This document shows, piece after piece, positions 49,755 to 57,929 of a stretch of DNA of 64,000 bases. This DNA comes from DAOUCP01 sp034432155 (GTDB taxonomy: Bacteria > Chloroflexota > Anaerolineae > Epilineales > Epilineaceae). The stretch is taken from the NCBI GenBank assembly GCA_034432155.1, contig DAOUCP010000043.1, positions 7,501 through 71,500 on the forward strand. The letters run 5' to 3'. The stretch's first letter is position 1. Every line of letters begins with the position of its first letter. A model generated the notes under the pieces. The model was not told the DNA's origin. It worked only from the letters and a program-made list of their open reading frames with translations, and did not search any database. Position numbers and translations under genes: made by a program.

Positions 49755-51017
49755 GTGCGTGTGGCGCTGGTGAGCGGCGAGTATCCGCCCGACCGTGGCG
49801 GATTGGCGGACTACACGCGACAGCTCGCTCTAGCGTTGGCGACCGAGGGTGTCGCCGTGGACGTGCTGGCGCCGCGCCGGGTTGCTGCGTCGCCAGCGAC
49901 CAAAGTGCAGGCCGTCCGCCGCGGCAACGGTCATCGGCCGGAGAGCCCGCGGCCCCGGCGCTCGCCGGCGCAGATGCGGCTTACCGAGTTCCATGCCGCC
50001 GGCGTCTGGGGTTGGTCGCTGCCACGAGCCCTCGGCCGGCTGGTCTCGCAGACACGACCCGATCTCTTGCACATCCAATACCAGACGGCAGCCTACGGCA
50101 TGCATCCGGGCGTCAATGTCGCTCCCTGGTGGCTGCGCCGCAGCCAGGTGCCGGTTCGCATTGCCTTCACCTACCACGACTTGCGGCTGCCCTATCTGCT
50201 GCCCAAAGCCGGCTGGCTGCGCCAACAGGTGACGATGCTGCCAGCGCGCTGGAGCCACCTGACGATTGCCACGAACGAGGCCGACTACCTGGCGCTGGCC
50301 GAACGGGGACGTGCCTGGCGGCTGGAGCTCGTTCCCATCGGCAGCAACATTGCCGATCAGCCTCCCGGCGACTATGACCGCTCGGCCTGGCGGGCGGCGG
50401 GGGGCGTGGCGCCGCACGAGCATTTGGTAGCCTACTTCGGCATGCTGAACGAGAGCAAGGGTCTTGCCAACCTGGCCATTGCGGTGGCGAGCCTCGGCGC
50501 CAGCGGCATGAGCGTTCGTCTGGCGATGGTCGGCGAGCTCATCGGCACCAGTGACCCGACGAATCGCGACGTCCGGATGAGAGTGGAACGTCAGCTCGCG
50601 GCGCTGGGTCTCGCGGAGCGGGTGATCTGGACCGGTCATCTGCCGCCCGAGGGAGTCTCTGCGTGGTTGCACGCCGCCGACGCCGTGGCCCTGCCCTACC
50701 TGGACGGCTGGTCGTACCGGCGTGGGTCGCTGCTGGCGGCCCTGGAGCACGGCTGCCCGATCGTAACGACGGTGGCGGCGCCGCTGCCGGCGGGGGTCGC
50801 CCCGGCGCTGCCACCGTTGCAGGATGGTGCATCGGCGTTGCTGGTGCCGCCAGCCGATGACGACGCGCTCGCGGCGGCGCTCCGACGTGTGCTCGAGACG
50901 CCCAACCTGGCCGCCACGCTGGGCGCCGGCGCCCGGAAGCTGGCCGAGCATTTTGCCTGGCCGAAGATCGCGCAACGCCATGTCGCGCTCTACGAGGAGG
51001 TGCTCTCGACCGGCTGA
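49755..51017 (+). CDS. GT4-family glycosyltransferase
   Basis: A 420-residue GT-B glycosyltransferase. The N-terminus is VALVSGEYPPDRGGLADYTRQLA, where the Gly-Gly loop faces the nucleotide sugar. Later motifs are LLHIQYQTAAYGMHPGVN, IAFTYHDLRLPYLLP, VAYFGMLNESKGL and the donor block ADAVALPYLDGWSYRRGSLLAALEHGCPIVTT (in outline), where Trp-Ser-Tyr replaces the more usual acidic start of EX7E. Start is the GTG at 49755, five bases after the GT2 stop, so it is in the same transcript. The sugar is unknown. The gene ends 38 bp before the polymerase fusion gene. Confidence 0.87.
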   Translation: MRVALVSGEYPPDRGGLADYTRQLALALATEGVAVDVLAPRRVAASPATKVQAVRRGNGHRPESPRPRRSPAQMRLTEFHAAGVWGWSLPRALGRLVSQTRPDLLHIQYQTAAYGMHPGVNVAPWWLRRSQVPVRIAFTYHDLRLPYLLPKAGWLRQQVTMLPARWSHLTIATNEADYLALAERGRAWRLELVPIGSNIADQPPGDYDRSAWRAAGGVAPHEHLVAYFGMLNESKGLANLAIAVASLGASGMSVRLAMVGELIGTSDPTNRDVRMRVERQLAALGLAERVIWTGHLPPEGVSAWLHAADAVALPYLDGWSYRRGSLLAALEHGCPIVTTVAAPLPAGVAPALPPLQDGASALLVPPADDDALAAALRRVLETPNLAATLGAGARKLAEHFAWPKIAQRHVALYEEVLSTG

Positions 51018-51055
51018 CAGTAAGCACCCTCTAGACGCAACTGGGGGGAGGTCCT

Positions 51056-54000
51056 ATGCTTGGCGTCGTGGATGTAGCGACTTGGAATGCAAACTCGGTC
51101 CGGACGCGAATCGACCGGCTGGCGAACTGGCTCGAGGGCGCACAACCGGACGTGGTGTGCCTCCAGGAGCTGAAAGCCCCGGAGAGTGAATTCCCGTTCG
51201 ATCGGCTGCAGAAGCTGGGCTATCGGGCCGCGGTGTATGGGCAGCCGACCTACAACGGGGTGGCGATCGTAAGCCGGTCGGAGCCACGCGATGTGCAGCG
51301 GGGCCTGAGCGATGGGGTGGCCGACGACCAGGCGCGTCTCATCGCTGCCACCGTGGGGCCTATACGCGTGCTCTCGGCGTATGTTCCCAACGGCCAGGAA
51401 GTCGGCTCCGAGAAATGGGCCTACAAGTTAGAGTGGCTCGCGCGATTGAGAGCCTACCTGCAGCGCACCTGTGATCCGGCGCAGCCGCTGCTGCTGTGTG
51501 GCGACTTCAACATTGCCCCGGACGATCGAGACGTGGCCCGACCGGACGCCTGGGCCGGAAGCGTCTTGTGCCACGGCGAGGCTCGAGCGGCGCTGCAGCG
51601 TCTTCTGGACTGGGGACTCGTCGACGTGGTTCGCCGCTTCTACCCCGAGGGTGGCCTGTACACGTGGTGGGACTACCGTGGCCGGGCATACGAGCGAGAT
51701 GATGGGCTGCGGCTCGACCTCATCCTGGCCACGGCCATACTCGCCGAGCGTGTGACCGCGGCTCGGGTGGATCGGACAGAGCGGGAGGGCGAGAAACCAT
51801 CCGACCACGCGCCGGTGGTCGTCAGCCTCGACGTGGAGGATCTGCCAGAGGCGGCGGACCGCGGCGGGCGGCCAGCCTCACACGCGGTGCTGCATACCAC
51901 GGCGGCGGATCGCCGGTCGGATCAGGCGGTGGCAACGCCAGCCGAGCAGGAGCACACGCGCCCAGCACAGCCAGCAAGCACCTCGGCGGCCGCCGAAGGC
52001 CAAGCCACGAGCCACGCGCGCCCGCTTCTCATGCTGATCGATGGCCACTCGGTCGCCTACCGGGCTTTCTACGGCTTGCCCCTCTATGACCGCAGCGGCC
52101 GACTGCAGTTCTCTACCAGTGGCGGCGAGATCACCAACGCCGTCTACGGCTTTGCCAGCATGCTGCTCAAGAGCTGGCACGAACAGCAGCCCGACTACGT
52201 GGTGGCAGCGTTCGATCGTGGCCGCACTTTCCGCGACGATCTGTTCCCGGAGTACAAAGCTACCCGAGACAAGATGCCCGATGAGCTTGCCCCCCAGATC
52301 CCACGGATCGTCGAGCTGGTGGAAGCTTTCGGCGTGCCGGCAGTGGCGGTCGAGGGCTACGAGGCGGACGACATTCTGGGAACGCTTGCCCGACGGGCCG
52401 AGGCGGAGGGCATGGAAGTGCTGATTGTCACCGGTGACAGCGATGCCTTCCAGCTCATCAGCGATGGGGTGCGAGTGCTCGCGCCGGGACGGCTGTGGAG
52501 CGACGTGGCAGTGCACGACCGGGCGAAAGTGGTGGCGCGCTACGGCCTGGAGCCGGCGCAGCTCATCGACTTCAAGGCGCTGGTTGGCGATCCGAGCGAT
52601 CATGTGCCAGGCGTGAAGGGGGTTGGCCCAAAGTCGGCCCTGCCACTGCTCCAACGCTACGGCTCGGTACAGGGGATCTACGAGCACCTCGAAGAGGTGG
52701 AGCCGGAGCGAGTTCGGCGTGCCTTGGCGGCCGATCGGGCCATGGCCGAGCTGAGTCGCCAGTTGGTGACGATTCGTACCGACGTACCGTTGGCTGTCCA
52801 ATGGTCGGACTGCTCCGTGAAGCGCTACGATCGCGGTCGCGTCGAGGCGCTGTTCGATCAGCTCGAGTTCCGCGGCATCCGGAGCCGGCTGCCCGGGGCG
52901 CCCCGTGCCGAGGCCACGACCGGCGACGCCGAGCGGAGCGAGGCCGGTCTCGAACCTTCCCGTGGGCCGACTCGGCCAGCAGCCGGTGCGTCCGCAGCGC
53001 CGCCCGTGGACACTTCTGGCGCTCAGCCCGGGGCCGCTCGCGTTTCCGAGGCTGGCCTGAGCGGCGTCGCGGACAGTGGGACTGGCGCGGGCGCCGCGCC
53101 TAGCGGCGGGCGAGGGCACCTGGGCGAGCCGCCTGCGGCTTACGACGATGGCCAGCAGATGGCGCTGTTTCCGGGCGTTCACCGTCCGGCGGCGGAAGCA
53201 GTCGGCCGGGCTGTGGCCCCGGTAACGGCAACAACCATCGTCGCCGACGAGGCCACGCTGGAGCGGATGGTGGCGGAGTTGTCGCGAGGCGAGATTGTTG
53301 CCTTCGACACGGAGGCCACCGCCCCCGAGCCGCTGCGCGCTGAACTGGTGGGCGTGGCCTTGAGCAGTTGCGAGGGAACCGGCTACTACGTGCCGGTCGG
53401 CCATCGCGAAGCAAGCCCACAGCTTCCGTGGTCGGTCGTCCGGCCAGCCTTGGCGCGGCTGCTGGAGGATCCCAGCCGCCCCAAGGCGGCCCACAACGCC
53501 AAGTACGACATGGCCATCCTGCGCCAGGCGGGCATCGAGGTGCGCGGTCTCGCCATGGACACCATGCTGGCGGCCTTCGTGCTGGAGCCCGGGTCGCGGC
53601 TGGGTCTGAAGCATCTCGCTCGCACCCAGCTTGGGATTGCCATGCTCGAGATCGAGGAACTCATCGGCTCGGGCAAGCATCAGCGCACCATGGCCGACGT
53701 GCCCATCGCCGCCGCTGGTCCCTACGCCGCCGCGGACGCGGACATGACGTTGCGCCTGACGCGGGTCCAGCTGCCCCGGCTGGAGGAGACAAACCTGCGC
53801 TCGCTGCTCGAGCGGGTGGAGCTGCCGCTGGTGCCGGTGCTCTTGGACATGGAATTCGCCGGCGTCCTCGTGGACACCCAGCACCTAGCTGTGCTCTCCG
53901 AGCGCCTGGCGAACCGGCTTCAGGAAATCGAGGCTGAGATCTACCGTATGGTGCCGGTGCCGTTCAACGTCGGCTCGCCGCAGCAACTGGCCGAAGTGCT

Positions 54001-55039
54001 GTTCAAGCACCTAAAGCTTCGCGCACCCGGAGCTCGGGCCACCACCACCGGGCGGGTATCCGTGGCGGCCGACGTCCTGGAGTCGATGCGCGGCAGTCAT
54101 CCGGTGATCGACCTGGTTCTAGAGCACCGGCAGCTCTCCAAGATCAAGAGCACGTACGTCGATGCCCTGCCACAGCTCGTGCATCCGCGCAGTGGTCGCG
54201 TGCACACGTCGTTCAACCAGACTGGCGCGGTGACGGGTCGCCTGTCCTCGCAGGACCCCAACCTCCAGAACATCCCGATTCGCAGCGAACTGGGACGGGA
54301 GGTGCGCGAGGCCTTCGTGGCGCCGGAGGGCTGGCGATTGCTGGCTGCCGACTACTCGCAAGTCGAGCTCCGCATTGCCGCGCATCTATCGGCAGACCCA
54401 GGGCTCAAGGCCGCCTTCGCCGCTGGCGAGGACATCCATCGGGCGACGGCAGCCCGCGTGCTCGGCGTCCCGCTCGACCAGGTGACGCCCGATGAACGGG
54501 CATTTGCCAAGCGCGTCAACTTCGGGCTGCTGTACGGCATGGGCGCCCGATCGCTGGCCCAACAAGCCGGAATCCGGATGACGGACGCGCAGGCGTTCGT
54601 GGACGCCTACTTCGCGGCCTTTCCCAACATCCGGCGCTACCTCGAGGAGACGAAACGACGGGCCAAGGAGCAGGGCTACGCGGAGACGCTGCTGGGTCGG
54701 CGGCGCTACTTCCCGATCCTGCAGGTAGCCACCCGCGATGCCCGCACGAACGTGCTCCAACGGGCGGCGGAGCGCGAAGCCATCAACCATCCGATGCAGG
54801 GGTCGGTGGCCGACATCATCAAACTGGCCATGATCGGCATCCATCGCGCCCTGCAGGAGCGCCACCTGCAGGCGCGGATGCTCCTCCAGGTGCATGACGA
54901 ACTGGTCCTCGAGACACCGCTCGCCGAGGTGGACGAGGTGACCGATCTCGTCCGCAGCATCATGGAGGCCGCCTATCCGCTGGACCCGCCCCTGAAAGTC
55001 GACGTCGGGGTTGGCCGGAACTGGCTCGAAACCAAGTAG
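51056..55039 (+). CDS. Exonuclease III (AP endonuclease) fused to DNA polymerase I
   Basis: One uninterrupted frame of 1,327 residues behind a strong GGGGGGAGG site. Residues 4-262 are an XthA-type AP endonuclease with all catalytic residues: Asn11-region WNANS, Glu38 (QELK), SAYVPNG near 108, Asp150/Asn152 (GDFN), Asp221 (RLDLIL) and the SDH at 249-251. A 60-residue Ala/Thr/Pro linker follows. Residues 324-615 are the 5' nuclease of Pol I (LIDGHSVAYRAF, EGYEADDILGTLARR, TGDSDAFQL, GVKGVGPKSA). After a second low-complexity linker, residues 720-910 are a 3'-5' exonuclease with FDTE, HNAKYD and YAAAD all intact. Residues 930-1327 are the polymerase with DYSQVELR, KRVNFGLLYG and VHDELV. The protein could cut an abasic site, remove the flap and fill the gap. 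I see no internal ribosome-binding site before the polymerase half. Confidence 0.95.
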   Translation: MLGVVDVATWNANSVRTRIDRLANWLEGAQPDVVCLQELKAPESEFPFDRLQKLGYRAAVYGQPTYNGVAIVSRSEPRDVQRGLSDGVADDQARLIAATVGPIRVLSAYVPNGQEVGSEKWAYKLEWLARLRAYLQRTCDPAQPLLLCGDFNIAPDDRDVARPDAWAGSVLCHGEARAALQRLLDWGLVDVVRRFYPEGGLYTWWDYRGRAYERDDGLRLDLILATAILAERVTAARVDRTEREGEKPSDHAPVVVSLDVEDLPEAADRGGRPASHAVLHTTAADRRSDQAVATPAEQEHTRPAQPASTSAAAEGQATSHARPLLMLIDGHSVAYRAFYGLPLYDRSGRLQFSTSGGEITNAVYGFASMLLKSWHEQQPDYVVAAFDRGRTFRDDLFPEYKATRDKMPDELAPQIPRIVELVEAFGVPAVAVEGYEADDILGTLARRAEAEGMEVLIVTGDSDAFQLISDGVRVLAPGRLWSDVAVHDRAKVVARYGLEPAQLIDFKALVGDPSDHVPGVKGVGPKSALPLLQRYGSVQGIYEHLEEVEPERVRRALAADRAMAELSRQLVTIRTDVPLAVQWSDCSVKRYDRGRVEALFDQLEFRGIRSRLPGAPRAEATTGDAERSEAGLEPSRGPTRPAAGASAAPPVDTSGAQPGAARVSEAGLSGVADSGTGAGAAPSGGRGHLGEPPAAYDDGQQMALFPGVHRPAAEAVGRAVAPVTATTIVADEATLERMVAELSRGEIVAFDTEATAPEPLRAELVGVALSSCEGTGYYVPVGHREASPQLPWSVVRPALARLLEDPSRPKAAHNAKYDMAILRQAGIEVRGLAMDTMLAAFVLEPGSRLGLKHLARTQLGIAMLEIEELIGSGKHQRTMADVPIAAAGPYAAADADMTLRLTRVQLPRLEETNLRSLLERVELPLVPVLLDMEFAGVLVDTQHLAVLSERLANRLQEIEAEIYRMVPVPFNVGSPQQLAEVLFKHLKLRAPGARATTTGRVSVAADVLESMRGSHPVIDLVLEHRQLSKIKSTYVDALPQLVHPRSGRVHTSFNQTGAVTGRLSSQDPNLQNIPIRSELGREVREAFVAPEGWRLLAADYSQVELRIAAHLSADPGLKAAFAAGEDIHRATAARVLGVPLDQVTPDERAFAKRVNFGLLYGMGARSLAQQAGIRMTDAQAFVDAYFAAFPNIRRYLEETKRRAKEQGYAETLLGRRRYFPILQVATRDARTNVLQRAAEREAINHPMQGSVADIIKLAMIGIHRALQERHLQARMLLQVHDELVLETPLAEVDEVTDLVRSIMEAAYPLDPPLKVDVGVGRNWLETK

Positions 55040-55067
55040 CGGCCGGGACGGGCCGTGGTCTTGCCGG

Positions 55068-57929
55068 GTGCCACAGCGCTGGCTCTTGGTGGGCATCGTG
55101 CTGCTGGCGGCTTGGCTGCGCGCCTGGCATCTGGACGCCATGTCGATTTGGCAAGACGAGGCGCTTTCGCTGTACCGGGCCACGAAGCCGCTGCCGTTCC
55201 TGGTGAGCGGGCGCATCGACATTGGCGAGCTGGTGACACGCGATGTCCAGCCACCGCTGTACTTCGTTCTTCTGGGAGGCTGGTTCCGCCTGGTGGGCGT
55301 CAGTACCTGGCTAGCCAAGTGGCCTTCGCTGGCCGCCGGCCTGGTCAGCCTGCCACTCTTGTGGGCGGTAGGCTGCCGCTGGTTGGGGCGACGCACCGCC
55401 TTGCTGGCGACGGGGGTAGCCGCGATCTCGCCCCTTACCTTGTGGTATAGCCAGGAGATCCGGAGCTACACCCTGCAGGTTGCCCTCGGACTGCTCGCCG
55501 TCTACAGCCTGGTCCGAGCTTGTGCCGCTCCGCGCGACCGCCAGCTGGGCGGCTGGCTGCTCCTCGCCACGGCTGCCAACGCGGCCCTCCTTTGGACGCA
55601 CTACCTCGGCTTCCAGTTGCTCCTGTTCCAAGTGCTTCTGGCAGCTGCGTCGGTGGCCCGGGCCGGTGGGCGCAGACTGCTCGCCGATCGACGGCTATGG
55701 ACCGCCGTCTTGGTCGTCGGGCTGCTCGCCTGGCCGTTGTTGCCATTCGCCTGGCACCGGCTGGGGCTGGGCGCGGAGACCGACCAGCATTTCGTTCCGC
55801 TGACGGTGATCCTGCGCGACGTAGTGCACGGCTTCACCTTCGGCTGGGATCCCCATCCGGAGCGGGTCGTCTGGATCGACAGCCTGGCCCTCCTGGCGCT
55901 GGGAATCGGGTTGGCGGTGCTTGTCAGGCGGAAGCCGGCCGTCGCTGCGACGCTCGGTGGCTTTCTCTTGTTGCCGGTCCTGGGCGTGTTCGCCATCACT
56001 CTGGTCAAGCCGGTATACATGGGCGTGCGCCACATCCTGCTTGCCTCGCCGCCTTACTTCCTCCTGCTCGCGGCTGGCTTGTCGGCCCTGCACCGACGCT
56101 GGCCACTCGGCGGACTGGCCGCCGGCGCCGTCCTGGGTGGTGCCATGGTCCAATCATGCTGGGGCTTTTACCACGACCCGGCCTATCGCAAGGACGATCT
56201 GCGCGCCTTGGCGCAACACGTGTCGCGCTGGGCAGTTCCCGGCGACCGGTTTGCGGTGTCGGATCCACGGCTGGTGCTGGCGTTCGAACAGCTCGTCGAT
56301 CGACTGCCGGTGCTGGCGGTCCCAGCGATGCGGGCCGACGGTCGGCTGGACGAGCGACCGCCTGCCGAGCAGCTGGCCGGGGTCCTGCCCCCTGAGGGGC
56401 GCCTGTGGTTCATGACGCCGCTTCCGGAGATGAAGGACTGGCTGGAGGCGACGGTGGCCAGGCCGATGGCGGCCGGCGAGGAGGCAATGACGGTGCCTGC
56501 CCGGGCACGGCTGGTGGCGGAGCGAACCTTTCACGGGCGCACCATCCCCGTCCGGCTGGATGCTTACGAGGCATGGGGGTCGCTCGACCGGGAGCTTGCC
56601 TCCGCCCAGAAGCCGACGGACAGTCAGGAGTGGCCGCTCTGGTGGCGCACGCAGCCCCAACCGGCGGTGGCCGGACTGGCCTTGCGGGTCCGGATCTACG
56701 CACCCGATCTGGCGTGGCCGCCCGCCAGCGCTGTGCGGCGCAGCGGACCCGCCGTGCCTCCGGCAGGCACGAAGCTCTCGCTCCGGCTGGTGGACGCCGG
56801 CGGTCGGGTCTGGAGCCAGGGCGATCACGCGCTGGTCCGCCACGCGTATCCGGCCTTCGACAGCTACGACCTGATGGTCGAGCCGGTGGTGCCGGCCGGA
56901 ACTTACACCCTCAGCCTGCAACTTTACTGCCCCGGTTGCGAAGGGCGGTTGGGGATGGGCCAGCGCCGGCTGGGCCAGGTGACGGTGGTCGCGGGTGAGG
57001 CGCCCAAGCCGCGGGATTTGGCCATCGGCGTTCGAGCCGGCGGCCGGGGGAGCGGGCTCGAGCTCCTCGGCTACGATCTGAGCTCCAGGCTCTGGCCAGC
57101 GGGCGGTGAGCTGGGCATGGGGCTCTGGCTGCGCGCCGTCTCACGGCCGCCAGGGGCGGAGGGCTTGCGTCTCGAGATCGTGGATGGGCTGGGTCGGCGT
57201 CGCTCGCGCGCCGAGGTGCCGCTGGCCGAGGCGGGCGATTCGCCAGCTGTGTGGCGGCCCGGGGACGTGCGCCGACTCAGGCTACAGTTGCCTCTACCGT
57301 CGGTCCCGGGTCGGTACAGTCTGCGCGCTAGCCTGCTCTCGGCTGGGCGACCGGTCTGGATGCGCCGCCGTTGGCTGCCCGTGCAGGCACTCTGGCTGGG
57401 CTTCGTGCAGGTGACGGCACCGCCCCGCGAGCAGCCCCAGGCGCCCGACGAGGAGGTGACGGCGCAGTTCGGCGGCCTCCTGGAGCTTCGCGGTTACGAT
57501 GCGCGCCCGCCGGTGGACCAGTGGCCCACGGTGGCGGGCCGGCCGATTGCCGCCACCATGCCCATCACCCTCCATTGGCGGGCGCTGGCGCGGGCTCCCG
57601 CGAACTACGCCGTATCGGTGCAGATGGTACCGGCTCGTCGCGGGGCGACCGGCGACCTAGAGGCCGGCGGACCGCCTTTGGCGCAGCACGACAGCCAGCC
57701 AGCGCTGGGTGCTCGGCCGTGTCGCGGCTGGCAGGTGGGCGAGGCGATTGCGGATCGGCACGAGCTCGCGCTGCCGCAGAGCTGGCCAGAGGAGAGCCTC
57801 TTGATTGTCGCCGTCTACGATCCGGCGGCGCCGGAGGGCGCTCGCCTGGCGGTGGAACAGAGCGGCAGCCGGCGTGATTATGCGATTCTGGCGCAAGTGG
57901 CGCCCCGTCGCGAGGAGGGCGGGCCTTGA
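55068..57929 (+). CDS. GT39-type membrane glycosyltransferase with C-terminal beta domains
   Basis: A 953-residue membrane protein of the PMT/ArnT (GT39) group, which uses lipid-linked sugars outside the membrane. The hydrophobic half (about 1-380) has ten or more helices. After the first comes AMSIWQDEALSLYRA, the acidic catalytic loop, and then RDVQPPLYFVLLG, typical of the family. The soluble half (about 390-953) has beta domains with VPAGTYTLSLQLY and, at the end, ANYAVSVQMVPAR...LAQHDSQP, a module shared with the next protein. I start at GTG 55068; it is 29 bp after the polymerase stop. The 3' end overlaps the next gene by TTGA. Acceptor (protein, glycan or lipid) is unknown. Confidence 0.84.
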   Translation: MPQRWLLVGIVLLAAWLRAWHLDAMSIWQDEALSLYRATKPLPFLVSGRIDIGELVTRDVQPPLYFVLLGGWFRLVGVSTWLAKWPSLAAGLVSLPLLWAVGCRWLGRRTALLATGVAAISPLTLWYSQEIRSYTLQVALGLLAVYSLVRACAAPRDRQLGGWLLLATAANAALLWTHYLGFQLLLFQVLLAAASVARAGGRRLLADRRLWTAVLVVGLLAWPLLPFAWHRLGLGAETDQHFVPLTVILRDVVHGFTFGWDPHPERVVWIDSLALLALGIGLAVLVRRKPAVAATLGGFLLLPVLGVFAITLVKPVYMGVRHILLASPPYFLLLAAGLSALHRRWPLGGLAAGAVLGGAMVQSCWGFYHDPAYRKDDLRALAQHVSRWAVPGDRFAVSDPRLVLAFEQLVDRLPVLAVPAMRADGRLDERPPAEQLAGVLPPEGRLWFMTPLPEMKDWLEATVARPMAAGEEAMTVPARARLVAERTFHGRTIPVRLDAYEAWGSLDRELASAQKPTDSQEWPLWWRTQPQPAVAGLALRVRIYAPDLAWPPASAVRRSGPAVPPAGTKLSLRLVDAGGRVWSQGDHALVRHAYPAFDSYDLMVEPVVPAGTYTLSLQLYCPGCEGRLGMGQRRLGQVTVVAGEAPKPRDLAIGVRAGGRGSGLELLGYDLSSRLWPAGGELGMGLWLRAVSRPPGAEGLRLEIVDGLGRRRSRAEVPLAEAGDSPAVWRPGDVRRLRLQLPLPSVPGRYSLRASLLSAGRPVWMRRRWLPVQALWLGFVQVTAPPREQPQAPDEEVTAQFGGLLELRGYDARPPVDQWPTVAGRPIAATMPITLHWRALARAPANYAVSVQMVPARRGATGDLEAGGPPLAQHDSQPALGARPCRGWQVGEAIADRHELALPQSWPEESLLIVAVYDPAAPEGARLAVEQSGSRRDYAILAQVAPRREEGGP

